Shown in pieces: positions 7,448 to 18,153 of a stretch of 64,000 bases of DNA. Origin of the DNA: JAFDWI01 sp963764215 (GTDB lineage Bacteria; Actinomycetota; Acidimicrobiia; Acidimicrobiales; Iamiaceae). Position numbers and translations under genes: made by a program. Every line of letters starts with the position of its first letter. Position 1 is the stretch's first letter. The stretch covers positions 124,001 through 188,000 of the forward strand of contig CAVXRS010000006.1 in assembly GCA_963764215.1 (NCBI GenBank), given 5' to 3'. The notes under the pieces are model-generated. The model was not told where the DNA came from and did not search any database. It saw nothing but the letters and a program-made list of their open reading frames with translations.

Positions 7448-9169
7448 TCAGCCGGCGTAGTCGGGCTGCGCGACGACCGGTGTCGCCGCTTGCGCATTCG
7501 GATTCTCTGCGGTCGTCGGTTCCTTGGGCGCCGGTTCGGGCGCCGGTTCGGGCAGTGCTTTGAACCTGGCCCCCGCGAACGCGATCGGCGCGCCACCGGA
7601 GGTCTGGTAGTCGGCGATGTCCGCGACCGCGACGACGCAACTGAAATAGCCCTTGCCGGCGAGCTCGGAAATACCCGAAGGGTGCGTGGTGATCCAGTTG
7701 GCGTACACGCTCGGGTCGATGTTGCCCTGCGCGCAGTCCACGGGACCGTTCGGTCCGTCGATCGAGCGCCTGATCGTGTAGTCGGCCGAGACGTTTCCCT
7801 GCGCGTCCGCGGTGATCGTCGTCCCATTCAGGAAGGTCGACGTGTTCAGGTCACAATCCGCCGCACCAGCGGTCATGGCGCCGCCGATGCATTCGACGAT
7901 TGCCACCTCGGCGCCTGCGGGGAAGCCGGACGCGGTGACGTGCACCTGCTCACCATCGGTGAGCCCCGTGTCCGGCGTGACGGTGACCGGGAGCCGCTTC
8001 GACGTGAAGGGCGGGGGTGGAACCTCGACCGGAGGGGGGACTCCGACCTCCGGGCCGCCTTGGGCCGACCGCCCGTGCGCGTCCGTTGCCGTCAGGGAAC
8101 AACCGACCGCACAGGTGGTGTCACCTGGGGGGACGTCGGGAAAGCCGGCCGCGGGGTTGGTGAAACTTGCGGTCCCATGGGAGTCCAGCGTTCCGGTGGC
8201 CACGTTCCCGGGCAGACAGTCGCCTTGCGGATTGCACCAACGGACCGTGTATGGATCGCCGGGCGTGAACCCGATCAGGTCGTACGTCTCGGTGCCGGGC
8301 GGCGCCACCGGGACCTGGTCTCGCAGCAACAGTGCCGGTGCGGCCGGAGCGTTCGGGTCGAAGCCGAGTGGCGCATTGGCCGACTGACCGACCGGGTCGA
8401 CGGTCGTCAGCACACACGTTGCGCCCGGTGCCCGACAGTCCACCGGTCCACTCGGGGTCTCGATGTAGGCCTGGACCACCGTTCCTGGCGGCGGACCACC
8501 CGCGACTCCTTCGGCCCCTACGGGCACGCACTTCGCGGTGATGTCCGCCAGGTCGGCGATCGTCGTGATCGGTTCGGTGCACTCGAGGATCGGAAGCGAC
8601 GCGTCGGCGGGGGTGACCGTGGCCGTGACGTGTTGCCCGTCGGCCAGTCCGGTCGAGGGGGTCACGCTGATCGTCGGGGCGGTCCGCAGCGGGGCCGTGG
8701 GGTCGAATGACACAGTGGTGGCGGCGACCACGTCGGACGTGGTGAGGCCGTTGAGCTGCACCGCACGGACCTCACAAGCCGTGGTGCGACAGTCGGTCGT
8801 CGAGACCGAGCCGGAGGAGACCGTGAAGATGCGGGCAGGGATCTGGACATCGACGGTCGCCGGTGCAGTCGATCCCCCGTACCACTGGGGAGCGCACTGC
8901 GTGGTTCCCGTGGCGGCAGTCGGGCAGAGCAGGTACTCGCGGTATTCGCCCGGGCCTGGCGGAGTCGCCCATGCGGCCGGCGCGGTGATGGTGACGGTCT
9001 GGTCGTCGACCAGTCCCGTCGACGGGGACACCGACAGCGTCGCGGGCGCGGCCGCAGCGGCCGCAACGACGCCCTGTCCCACCGACGACGCGCCGGCGAG
9101 CACACTCGCAACGATCAGCAATGCGGCGGCGAAAGTTCTGGTCAACCTGGTCACGATGTCCTCTCCCAT
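7448..9169 (-). CDS. Secreted protein with neocarzinostatin-like repeats
   Basis: A 573-residue exported protein with an N-terminal signal sequence (hydrophobic FAAALLIVASVLAG near residues 13-26, Ala-rich cleavage region to about 42). At least three immunoglobulin-like repeats each begin with a variant of VTPSTGLxDGxxVxV: about residues 45-50, 165-170 and 385-390. The last contains paired cysteines and the RRSIDGPNGPVDC signature found in neocarzinostatin/macromomycin-type chromophore-binding apoproteins. The C-terminus is a Pro/Glu-rich tail (PEPAPEPAPKEP). No enediyne biosynthesis genes are nearby, so the domain is probably a binding or wall-associated module rather than an antibiotic apoprotein. 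GTG at codon 6 is an alternative start. Confidence 0.7.
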   Translation of the reverse strand: MGEDIVTRLTRTFAAALLIVASVLAGASSVGQGVVAAAAAAPATLSVSPSTGLVDDQTVTITAPAAWATPPGPGEYREYLLCPTAATGTTQCAPQWYGGSTAPATVDVQIPARIFTVSSGSVSTTDCRTTACEVRAVQLNGLTTSDVVAATTVSFDPTAPLRTAPTISVTPSTGLADGQHVTATVTPADASLPILECTEPITTIADLADITAKCVPVGAEGVAGGPPPGTVVQAYIETPSGPVDCRAPGATCVLTTVDPVGQSANAPLGFDPNAPAAPALLLRDQVPVAPPGTETYDLIGFTPGDPYTVRWCNPQGDCLPGNVATGTLDSHGTASFTNPAAGFPDVPPGDTTCAVGCSLTATDAHGRSAQGGPEVGVPPPVEVPPPPFTSKRLPVTVTPDTGLTDGEQVHVTASGFPAGAEVAIVECIGGAMTAGAADCDLNTSTFLNGTTITADAQGNVSADYTIRRSIDGPNGPVDCAQGNIDPSVYANWITTHPSGISELAGKGYFSCVVAVADIADYQTSGGAPIAFAGARFKALPEPAPEPAPKEPTTAENPNAQAATPVVAQPDYAG

Positions 9170-9218
9170 TCCACGGCGGCGCCGTGCCCGGCCATGCCGT
9201 TCTGGTCCACTTGGAACC

Positions 9219-9224
9219 TAGCAT
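9219..9224 (+). promoter_or_regulatory. TAGCAT -10 element, leaderless start
   Basis: The hexamer TAGCAT ends 7 nt before the ATG at 9232. There is no Shine-Dalgarno sequence, so transcription probably begins at or next to the start codon. Confidence 0.45.
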
Positions 9225-9231
9225 TGCCGGT

Positions 9232-9952
9232 ATGCCCCACAGCGACGACCGCCTCTACTTCCGCCAGCTGCTCGCCGGACTGGACCTCGCCGACGGTGAC
9301 CCCGTCGCCACCCAGATGGTCAACTTCGTCTACCTCATCGGCGACCGGGTCACCCGTGAAGCGGTCGCGGTCGATCTCGCCTACGACGTGCCGCGGCGCG
9401 CTCGACCTGCTCGCGGCCGACGACATGACCCTGACCGGGGTGCTCGCCACCCACTACCACCCGGACCATGTCGGCGGCTCGCTCGGCGGGCATCCCATCG
9501 AAGGCATCGCCGAACTCCTCGTCCAGACCCAGGTTCCGATCCACACCCAGCACGACGAGGTCGAGTGGGTCACGAAGGCGACCGGCGTGTCGGCCGATCA
9601 TCTCGTCGGCCACGACTCCGGCGACACGATCATGGTCGGGGAGGTCCCGATCACCTGCATCCACACGCCCGGCCACACCCCGGGCAGCCAGTGCTTCCTC
9701 GTCGACGGTCGCCTCGTCGCCGGCGACACCCTGTTCCTCAACGGCTGTGGCCGTACCGACCTGCCGGGTTCCGACCCTGCGGCCATGTACGAGTCGCTCA
9801 CCACGAAGCTGGCCAAAGTCCCCGACGACGCGGTGCTGTTTCCGGGCCACCTCTATTCGGAGAAGCCGTCGGCCTCCATGGGTGAGGTCCGCGACCGCAA
9901 CATGGTGCTGCGGCCGTCAAGCCTCGACGAATGGCTCCGCATCTTCAGCTGA
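9232..9952 (+). CDS. MBL-fold hydrolase, glyoxalase II/ETHE1-like (frameshifted)
   Basis: The product is a metallo-beta-lactamase-fold enzyme with the zinc/iron motif THYHPDH, the second-metal histidine in TPGHTPGS, the bridging aspartate in VAGDTLF and the terminal histidine in FPGHLY. LNGCGRTDLPG resembles the GCGRTDF motif of ETHE1-type persulfide dioxygenases and glyoxalase II. The N-terminal part (MPHSDDRLYFRQLL to VAVDLAYDV) is in one frame and the catalytic part, from RGALDLL, in another. The shift is in the GC-rich run at about 9388-9400, where removing one base restores the expected sequence, so an indel error is likely. The start at 9232 gives about 240 residues, normal for the family. 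The 3' end overlaps the convergent DUF2156 gene by 36 bp. Confidence 0.75.
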
Positions 9953-12872
9953 GCCGCGCTCGGGCGCTCTTCCATCTCCCACGGTCTCTCGAGCGGGTCT
10001 GAAGAAGCGGCCGACCACCGGGATGTCCCACCACGACTCGGCCTTGGCGAGCGCCGCCGCGGATGACAGCAGGTGTTCGGCGGAGTCGTAGCACGCATAC
10101 CTGGGCACCCAGTCCGGGTCGAACTTCTCGTTGTAGCGCCACAGCGACTCGATCTGCATCGAGTCGCTCATCTTGCCGTAGAACCAGCGCTCGACCCGAC
10201 GGCTCGTGCCGTCTCCCCGTTCCCCGGCGAGGACCGCCCGCATCGTCGCGAAGTTCAGCCCGAGCCCACGCGGCCCTGCTCGCGAAGGTGGCGAATCGTC
10301 TCGACCACCACGAAATCGGTGAGACCGTTGGGATGGGCCGGATCCTCGGACCGTCGCATCAGATCCAGCGAGTAGCCGTCGATCCCGGGCGCGGGCACGT
10401 ACTGGCAGAACGCCGCCGGCTCGTCCGTCGGGCCCGTGGCACACCGCGAGCAACAGGCCGGTGTCGCGGGGATCGAAGATGCGACCCAGGGTCATCGAGA
10501 AGCCCCGCTCCATCTCGCCCCGGCGGCTCTCGGTCATCAGCGTCTCGCAGGCCCGACTCGAGTTCCGGCTCGAGGTCGGCCGGATCATGGAACTCGATCG
10601 TGTAGCCGTTCTTCGCGATGCGGTTCACCGCCTGGCGCAGGGCCTTGTTGCGCCCGCCCTCGAGGGAGAACCGCCGCACGTCGACGACGGCCTCGTCGCC
10701 GATGTACATCTCCCGCATGCCCGAACGGCGATAGATCGGCAACCAGTCCTGCGAGGCGCCCATGACCGCGACGGGCCAACCGTGATCGTCGGCGAAGCGG
10801 CGGAACGCCTGCCACGCCATCTCACGTTCGGTGGCCGGGCCGATGGGGTCCGGGCGACACCAGCGCCACCCCCTGGGTGACGGCGTACGCGACGAGCGTG
10901 TTCTCCGCGAAGAACCACCGCTTGTCGTCGCGGAGGGCGAAGTAGGCGAGCGTGCCACCCTGGGAGCCGGTCGACGATGGGCCGCGCACGCAACGCATCC
11001 GCGGGGTCGGGGTCGGACAACCGCTTGGCGACCACCGGTCCGAAGAACAGCCATCCCGCGTAGCAGACGAGCCCGACGGTGACCGTGACGAGCACGGGCA
11101 CGAGGAACTGGTCGGTCCGCGCACTGACGGGAATGGTGGTGCTCCCGACGAGTCGTTGCCCGGCCGCCTCGAAGGCGCGGTACCAGCTCAGGTCCCGATG
11201 GTGATGCCCGGGAACGGCCTTGATCGCGACGACTGCGGACACGACCGCGACGACGGCACCGCCGGCCAGCACGGCCAGACCCCGGGTCACCGACACGTCA
11301 TCGGAACGAACCCGGAAATGTCGCCGATTGGCCGCCAGGAACAGTGCGATCGCGGCCGTCAGCAGCGCCTCTTCGAAGTCGAGTCCTTTGACGATGTGGA
11401 GCAGGAAGCTGGACACCAGCACCACCTCGGCGATCATCCACGCGTGGCGTTGCCCGCGCCGGATGCCCCGGGCGAGGAGCAGCAGCAGGATTCCGGACAG
11501 TGCGACGACCATCGCCGCGGCTTCGGACAACGCCAAGGGCATGACATCGCTGACCGCGTCCAGGCGGATCCGAACCGGGGGGAGCACTGCCGAGACGAGA
11601 TTGACCAGACCGGCGAAGGCGATCAGTACCGCGCCGATCCGTCGCGCTCGCCGGCTGGGCTGTCCGGGGGAGCGGACGGTCGGCCAGTCCGGTCCCTCCG
11701 GCCAGGAGGCGACGACAGCCACATCCGCATCCGCCAAGGGTTCACGACGCGACAGGATCCGCTCGAACAGCGTCGTCGACGGTGGTTGGCGCCGGGCCAG
11801 GTGCAGCCGAGCGTGCAGGTCGGCACCGGCCTCCAGTTCGAGCCACGACCATCGCTGTTCCACCACCCAGGCATCGGGTGCGCCGAGCCGTCCCGGGCGA
11901 CGGGTCGCGACGGGTCCCCACTGCCCGGCACGCGCGACGAAGAACGAGCCGTATCCGGTCAATGCCGCGTCGGCTGCGCCCCCGACGACGACTCCGGTGA
12001 AGCCCTCCTCGATCGGGTCCTCGAGCGCGGGGTCGATTCGAATCCGGTCCCCGACCGACAGGTCCGGCTCGTCCCCGTCCAGGACCCGCATCCGTTTGCC
12101 CAGCATCCACCAGCGCACGACGGTGAGGACTGTCGCCGCCGCTATCAGGATGATGCCGCCGAAGGAGATCGCGGCGGCCCAGGCATCGGTCGCCCGGGCC
12201 AGGTGTTCGGCGCTGAACAGCCGCATGCCTTCCCCGATCGCGAACAGGACGAATCCGACGGCAAGGGGCACGAAGGACCAGGCGAAGCGCCGCAACACGC
12301 GGCGGTAGAACAGCCGCGCGGCCACGAAGGAGGCCACGTCGGTGTTCTCGGTGAGCAGGTCGACGCCCGCGAGCCAGTCGGCGTCGTCGATCTCGGCAGG
12401 AGGGTCGTCGGTCTCGGACGGTGGGGGCGGTGAGGTGACACCGGGATCCACCCGGACAGCGTGTCGGTCCCGAGCCGGTTGCGATCTCGAGGTCCACGGA
12501 TTGGGCGACCATCCCACCGAGGTTCTTGTCGATCACCGCCGCGGCCTTCTGCTGTCGGGCCAGGACATCGTCGCGGTCACCGGGACAGAGGATCACCCGG
12601 CCATCGGGGCGGGCCCCGAGCGAGGCGATGGCGTCGCACAGTCGTACGTGCGCGGCCAACGCCGGCGAGGGGTCGGTGAGCTGGTCCGCGGCGAGATCGA
12701 ACGTGTTGCCGGCCAGCACCAGCGTGCAGGGTGCCTGCTGGGATTCGAGGACCTGGGCCAGCTCGGTGGTGAGGGCGACCGACTCGTCGGTGGAACGTTT
12801 GCGCAGACCCAGGTTCGACACCACCAGGACCCGACCACCGGGCTCGATGTGCACCTCGACCCGTTCGGTCAC
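9917..12872 (-). CDS. Metallophosphoesterase/membrane/DUF2156 fusion protein (multiply frameshifted)
   Basis: Pieces in several frames add up to one protein of roughly 980 residues. The N-terminal part resembles a calcineurin-like phosphoesterase (VLVVSNLGLR, LAGNTFDLAAD, ILCPGDRDD). Next come several membrane helices (FVPLAVGFVLFAIGEGMRL, LLLLLARGIRR and others). The C-terminal part matches the lysylphosphatidylglycerol synthase-type GNAT-fold domain (YFALRDDKRWFFAEN, AFRRFADDHGWPVAVMG, YRRSGMREMYIGDEAVVD, FYGKMSDSMQIESLWRYN). DUF2156 proteins transfer an aminoacyl group to phospholipid. Apparent shifts lie near 12455, 10970, 10860, 10560, 10430 and 10280. In-frame charged sequence continues upstream of GTG 12872 to about 13000, so the true start may be near 13002. 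The substrate is unknown. Confidence 0.65.
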
Positions 12873-13093
12873 CCCGGTGCCGGTCTCCTCGTCGGCGTCC
12901 CTGGTCTTCTTCTTGCGTTTGGTGGCGATCGGCCTTCCGTCGGGAAGGAAGCGACGCGGCTCGTCCGATTCGTCGACGTTCGCTTGCTGGATCAGGGCCC
13001 ATCACCTTTCGGGAAATCGCGGGGCGTACCCGCACCGACCGAAAATGCTACTGCGGCGTCCACCGATTCTGGACCGCGCCACCACCGGGGCGC

Positions 13094-13927
13094 TCAGGTC
13101 TCGGAGGAGGTCGCGATGGCCGCCCGGACCGGCCGGGGTACCGGGATCCGCGTGATGGCGAGCCGTGCCTCGACCATGGCGACGTAGTCCTCGGAGCAGT
13201 CGGCGAGTACGGCCCGACGATCGAGTGTCCGCGCCACCGCGCCGGTCGTGCCGGACCCACACATCGGGTCGAGGACCAACTCACCCGCAACGGTGGCCAT
13301 CCGCAGGAGCGGGTCGTAGACCTTGACGGGTTTCTGGGACGGGTGCCCGGTCTGTTCGTTGCGGCCGATGAAACCCACCAGCAGCGCGGATTCGATCACG
13401 CTCGGCGGGCCCGGCACGTAGCGCAGCTTGCCCTCGGCGGCCTTGGCGAGCTGCGCCTCGTTCAGGAACGCCTCGGGATGCATCGACCCATCGGCGCGGC
13501 GCAGATGGAGACACGTCATCTGGGCACTGCGCCAACCGCGGATCACCGACGGGGAGTTCTTGTAGTACCAGGTCAGCCAGGCTTCCAGGGCGAGCGGCGC
13601 GGGAATCCGGTCGACGAATGCGGCCACGATCTCGGGGAACCCCCAGAGGTAGACGTGCGGCGCAATCCGCCCGGCTGCTTCGAGCAGGGCCGTCACCCAG
13701 TCGACGTAGTCGTCTCGCACGCCCCCCACGCCCTTGTTGTACCAGGGGTCGAGCATCACACAACCGGGGGCACATCCCGCCGCGGCATCATCGGTTCCGA
13801 GCAGCTCCCAGAGTGCGAGCGTCGCGGTGACGTCGAGTGGTTCGAGGACGACGACCCCGTCGCGTGCGAGCCCGGACTCGATCCGCTTTCGCAGGCTCCC
13901 GAGGGCCCGGGCTTCCGGTTGGGGCAC
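13094..13927 (-). CDS. DNA (cytosine-N4/adenine-N6) methyltransferase, beta-class order
   Basis: A 277-residue DNA methylase starting at GTG 13927, which is 8 bp after the acyl-CoA synthetase stop, so the two are probably co-transcribed. Motif IV appears first as DPWYNKG (about residue 48), with the variant DPWY instead of DPPY. The SAM-binding region is near the C-terminus: HPSQKP, then LDPMCGSGTTGAVA. The order motif IV before motif I is that of beta-class amino-methyltransferases. No restriction endonuclease or specificity gene is adjacent, so it looks like an orphan methyltransferase with an epigenetic or protective role. The recognition sequence cannot be read from the protein. Confidence 0.82.
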   Translation of the reverse strand: MPQPEARALGSLRKRIESGLARDGVVVLEPLDVTATLALWELLGTDDAAAGCAPGCVMLDPWYNKGVGGVRDDYVDWVTALLEAAGRIAPHVYLWGFPEIVAAFVDRIPAPLALEAWLTWYYKNSPSVIRGWRSAQMTCLHLRRADGSMHPEAFLNEAQLAKAAEGKLRYVPGPPSVIESALLVGFIGRNEQTGHPSQKPVKVYDPLLRMATVAGELVLDPMCGSGTTGAVARTLDRRAVLADCSEDYVAMVEARLAITRIPVPRPVRAAIATSSET

Positions 13928-13934
13928 CGGGCCC

Positions 13935-15736
13935 TCAGGCGTACATGGCGGAGATCTGGTCCGCGTAGTACCGCGAGGATGCCGCGTCGCTTCAACTTCG
14001 ACGTGGGCGTGAGCACGTCCGAGTCGGGCTGCCAGTCGTCGGCCAGGAGCGTGAACTTCTTGACCTGCTCGGCGTGATTGAACGGTTCCATCACCTCGGC
14101 GAGACCGGCCTCGATCGCGGCCCGCACTTCCGGAGCCCCCGCCAGCGTGGCCAGGTCGGTCGGCAGGCCCCGTTCTGCGGCCCACACCGGTGCGTAGTCC
14201 GGGTCGAGCGTGATGAGCGCGGCGACGAACCGCTGCCCGTCGCCCACCGCAAAGGCCTGGCCGACCAGGGGAATGTCCTTGATCGCGGCCTCCAGGTTCG
14301 CCGGGGAGATGTTCTTGCCCCCCGCGGTGACGATCAACTCCTTCTTGCGGTCGACGATCCGGACGTACCCGTCGTCGTCCATCGCCCCGATGTCGCCCGA
14401 GTGCAACCAGCCGTCGTCGTCGAGCGACTCGGCGGTCTTCTCGGCATCGTCGAGGTAACCGCCGAACACGTTGCCCCCACGCACCAACACCTCCCCGTCG
14501 TCACCGATCCGGCACTCCTCCCCGACGATCGCCGGGCCGACCGAACCCGGCTTGATCCGGTAGGGCTCCCAGTTCATCGGCCCGGTCGACTCGGACATGC
14601 CGTAGACCTCGCACAGCGGCACACCCAGCGCTCGGAACCACCCGAGCAGATCGGCCGACATCGGCGCCGCGCCGGTCACGGCGACCTCGAGTTGATCCAG
14701 TCCCAGCCGCGGCACGGACCGGACCGAACGCGACACCGTCGAGAAACTCCCAGGTGGCATCGTCCTCGCTGGTGTTCGTCCCCCAGGCACGACGTTGCGC
14801 GATGGGCCGGGCCGCTTGGATGCCGTCGTTGAACTGGGCGAACCGGTCGGGATCGGCGGCGAGTTTGGCGTTGATCCCCGCGTGGATCTTCTCGTAGACG
14901 CGGGGCACGCCGAACATCAGGTTGGGGCGTACCTCGACCAGCGTCTCGGCCAGCTGTGCGACATCGGCCAGGGGCGTCACCTCGTAGCCCATGGCGACCA
15001 TCTGATAGTGGCTCACCATCCGTTCGGCGATGTGGGCCATCGGCAGATAGGACACCACCCGCCACGGCCGAGGTTCGATCTGCATCGTGCGCCGGAGCGA
15101 TTCGATCGTCCAGCACACGTTGCGGTGGGTGATCATGACGCCCTTGGGGCTGCCGGTGGTACCCGACGTGTAGATCACGGTGGCGAGGTCGCCCGGGTCG
15201 GCTTTCGCCGCGGCGGCGTCCAGATCGATCGGATCGGCGGTGTCCAGTTCGGAGAACCGCACGACCCCGTCGGGGAGGTCCCCGGAGGCGTCGACGACCA
15301 CGATCTGTTCCAGCTCGGGCAGATCGGGCCGGGCGCGGACGAACGACTGCAGGAATCCCTCGTCACCGACGATCGCGGTCCGGGCTCGGGAATGTGCTGC
15401 GAGGTAGGTGATCTGGTCGACCGAGGACGAGTTGTAGATCGAGATCGGCGTGGCCCCGCAACACAACACCGCCAGGTCACAGACGTGGAACTCGACGCGG
15501 TTGCGCAGCATCATCACCACCCGATCGCCCCGGCCGACGCCGAGTGCCCGCAGCCCCGCGGCGCAGCGGGCGACCCGCTCGGCGAGCTCGGCGTAGGTGA
15601 CGATTTCGCCGCCGGCGCCCCGGAGGGCGACCTGGGAGGAGAACTCGTCCCGCGCCCGGCTGAACAGATCGAGCACGTTCTGGCCGTCGACGGTGGCATC
15701 GATGTCGGCGGCCGCGGCGAGGATCACGTCGGTCAT
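13935..15736 (-). CDS. Long-chain acyl-CoA synthetase, FadD15-like (frameshifted)
   Basis: This is a 600-residue-class adenylate-forming enzyme that activates fatty acids to acyl-CoA through acyl-AMP. The start ATG 15736 gives LFSRARDEFSSQVALRG. The P-loop is YTSGTTGSPKGVMITH (about residue 190), followed by SYLPMAHIAERM, VYGMSESTGPMN, GWLHSGDIG and YVRIVDRKKELIVTAGGKNISP. Two apparent frameshifts break it: near 14705, between GVAFGPVRAA and GLDQLEVAVTGAAP, and near 13975, after TPTSKLKRRGI, where the +1 frame gives the expected ending RYYADQISAMYA and stop at 13935. The methyltransferase gene follows 8 bp downstream. Confidence 0.85.
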
Positions 15737-16009
15737 TGCGCTACCGGCGGTTGCATCCCCCCATCATGCCAGGCTCCCCGGCAACGCTGCGCAGCCGCCA
15801 GGCGGAGCAGCACCACCCAAAGACCGACTCTCCTGAACCTGGTCGGGTGGGTTCGGGCTGGGGGCCTTGGCGTGACTGGCTGAGCGAGATCTCGTGGGGG
15901 GTGGGTCACCGAACTCGATGACTTGTCGGCCTCGCTGACCACCAGGATGCACAAAACATCATTCGCCCGTTTCGCCCAGATGGGTGGTTTCCACACGGGA
16001 TCTGGGATA
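15737..16009. other. Intergenic stretch without recognised gene
   Basis: The 270 bases upstream of the acyl-CoA synthetase contain no convincing coding sequence, repeat or RNA. They lead into the mobile-element scar that follows. Confidence 0.5.
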
Positions 16010-16241
16010 CCGCCTCGGCAACCAGGTCCGCCCAGATCGCCTTGGGGGAACGACCGTGGCCCAGCTCTCGATTCACCTGTGCCCTCAGACTGTCATCGAA
16101 GCTCGAAAAGCGCGCACGCGGACGTCGTAGAGCGCCCCTCGCAGCCCAGTCCGCGGTTGCCGCCCGGTATGGGTCACGGCCACCGTTCGCGTCGACTTCC
16201 CCAGCGATCGTGGCCCGGTGACGTTCGATCGCCCGGCCCAT
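16010..16241 (-). pseudogene. IS30-family transposase fragment (N-terminal region)
   Basis: A short frame shows the part of an IS30 transposase between the HTH and the catalytic core. The segments ANGGRDPYRAATAD, LRAQVNREL and GRSPKAIWADL correspond to the family pattern in which a helix-turn-helix is followed by a YRA(A/T)xA motif and a WSPxQIAxxL-like motif. The HTH start and the whole DDE domain are missing here. No inverted repeats were found around it. It lies just outside the intact end of the IS1380 element and is probably an older insertion relic. The identification is by pattern only. Confidence 0.5.
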
Positions 16242-16459
16242 CCGCGACCGTCGACGCGGCGATCACCGACCTGGGTCGCTGGACCGATGACCGACGACGT
16301 CGAAGTGCTCACAGAGGGGCGTCTGGCCAGGCTCGGAGCCGCCTCAGCCGGGAAGCGCCGTGAAGCCACAGCGAGTCGAAGAAGTCGAGGACGATCCATT
16401 CGGACGGCTGACCTCATAGAGGCAGGAGAAACCGATTTTCCGTACCCCGCCACCACCAG

Positions 16460-16483
16460 CCCTGATTCTTCACGGGGCTGATT
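16460..16483 (+). repeat. Left terminal inverted repeat of IS1380 element
   Basis: The end begins CCCTGATTCTTCACGGGG. It matches the reverse complement of 18130-18153 except at its eighth base (T here, A there). Confidence 0.9.
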
Positions 16484-16650
16484 TGGGGTGAGCGGTCGGG
16501 GAATTATGGGGCCGTGGGGGTTGTGATGGGGTGCGGGTGTGGCTGGTGGATGTTCGCGGTAGGCCGGTGGGTGTCGGGTCGCGGTCGGGGGCGGGTGTGG
16601 GGGCGCGTGTCGTGGGGGTGGTGCCGGTTGTCAGGGGTGGCGGGCGGGGT

Positions 16651-18032
16651 TCAGGTGATGAGGTCGATGCGTTGGTAGGCGTCGAGGAGGATGTTGGCGG
16701 TGGGCCAGGCGTCGATGATGCGCACGATTCTTTGGCGGGCTCGGTGCACGAGTCGGCCGGGGGCGTGCAGGAGCGCCCAGCGCAGCGTCTTGGGTCGGGC
16801 GTTGGTCCATGTGCCGGTGAGGCACAGGAGTTGGAACCAGCGCAGCATGTCCGCGGCGAGGGTGACGGTCATCATCCACGCGGCGTTGGCGTCGAAGTTG
16901 TTGATCGGGAATCGGCACAGCCCGGAGTCCTTGAGGCGGGCGATGTGTTGTTCGACGTGTGCGTGGGCGCGCATGGTGGCGTCGAGGTCGACGGGGTCGC
17001 CGGGCTGGTCGGTGTAGAAGCCCCAGTAGCGGTAGTCCAGCGAGGGGAACAGGCTGCGTTGCGCGCCGGGGTGCAATGGTTCGCGGCGCACGATCAGCCG
17101 GGTCCCTTCGGGGAGTTTCGGATCGTCGATCAAACAGGTGAGCTCGGCCACCGCGGCGCCGTCTCCGCGTGGTTCGCCGTCGCGTCCCACCGCGGCCAGC
17201 CACACCATCTCGATGCCCTCCGCGTCGAAGATCGCTTCGGTGACCTGGGGGTTCGAGCGGGCGGTGACGGAGAACCCGACGTTGCGGCCCCGGCACGCCC
17301 CAAGGAACCCTTCGGTGCACCCCGCCGAATCGGCTCGGACCACGACGTCTCGTTCGGCCTTGGCCGGGCCGTCGCCTGCCCGGTGCCCGCGGGCGATCAC
17401 CGCAGGGAGCTGAGCGGTGGCCTGGTCCAGGACCGTGACGTGGTCGGCGACGGTGTTCGCACCGGCGTTGCCTGGGCGCAGCAGACCAGCGAGGCACTCG
17501 CCGGTCGCATCCGCGAAGCAGAACATCGGGTGGAACCCGAAGCCGCCCTTGAACGTCGCGGCGGTCTGGTCCTTGCTCTCCGAGTGGATCTCGATGAGCG
17601 ATGCGTCGATGTCGAACACGACCGGATCGGTGCCGGTCGTGGCTGAGGATCGTGACCACACCTGTTCACGCAACGGCGCGAGCGCGGCAGCGACCGCTTG
17701 CCGATCCGCCGGGGTGATCTCGGCGAAGGTGCGCGCGACGGTCGTGTCCGAGGGGACGGCGCCGAACAGGTTCGGGCCGGCCCGCAGATGTTCGATGTCC
17801 AAACACGACTCGCCGCCCCCGGCGAGCATCAACGACGCCTGCACCAGCACCTTGCCGCGGTCATGCACTGGCAACTCCACACCCCGCGACCCCGATACCG
17901 AACCGCGCCCGACAGCACGTCGCCCACCCCGAGCCGGTCAGCGAACGCGCCCAGCGCATGCAGGCCGACATGGGCCACGACCCCCGTGCCGCCAGGTTCC
18001 ACCTTCACGTGCCGCGTGCTGTTACCGTTCAC
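16651..18032 (-). CDS. IS1380-family transposase (one frameshift)
   Basis: The DDE transposase covers most of the element. The N-terminal part (VVAHVGLHALGAFADRLG) is in one frame up to about 17877, and the rest follows in the next frame from VELPVHDRGKVL. Later blocks include LMLAGGGESCLDIEHLR, VPSDTTVARTF, VFDIDASLIEIHSE (first acidic residues), GFGFHPMFCFAD, VRADSAG and RLKDSGLCRFP near the C-terminus, as in IS1380 transposases. The full length is about 460 residues. A GTG at 18032 is a plausible start but has no clear ribosome-binding site. If the shift near 17877 is real rather than an indel error, the transposase is inactive. Confidence 0.85.
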
Positions 18033-18129
18033 CTCGGAAGTGCCCTTCTTGTGCGGGTCCGGCTGGCCTCGAGAACCAGCATTGTCCCACGTCAGAAGGG
18101 CTTTTCCGTGGACGCGGCCCAAATCGCTC

Positions 18130-18153
18130 AATCAGCCCCGTGAAGTATCAGGG
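18130..18153 (-). repeat. Right terminal inverted repeat of IS1380 element
   Basis: This is the inverted copy of 16460-16483 with one mismatch. The target duplication CCAG follows immediately at 18154-18157. Confidence 0.9.

Larger units (their letters stand above)
16460..18153. mobile_element. IS1380-family insertion sequence with intact ends
   Basis: The 1694-bp element is bounded by 24-bp terminal inverted repeats (16460-16483 and 18130-18153) that differ at one position. It is flanked on both sides by the 4-bp direct repeat CCAG (16456-16459 and 18154-18157). Four-base target duplications and an element of about 1.7 kb with one transposase are characteristic of IS1380. The intact ends and target duplication point to a fairly recent insertion. 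The transposase carries one apparent frameshift. Confidence 0.9.

Noticed and set aside
7448..9169. Enediyne antibiotic apoprotein
   Set aside because: The repeats resemble neocarzinostatin, but no polyketide or chromophore genes occur anywhere in the window.
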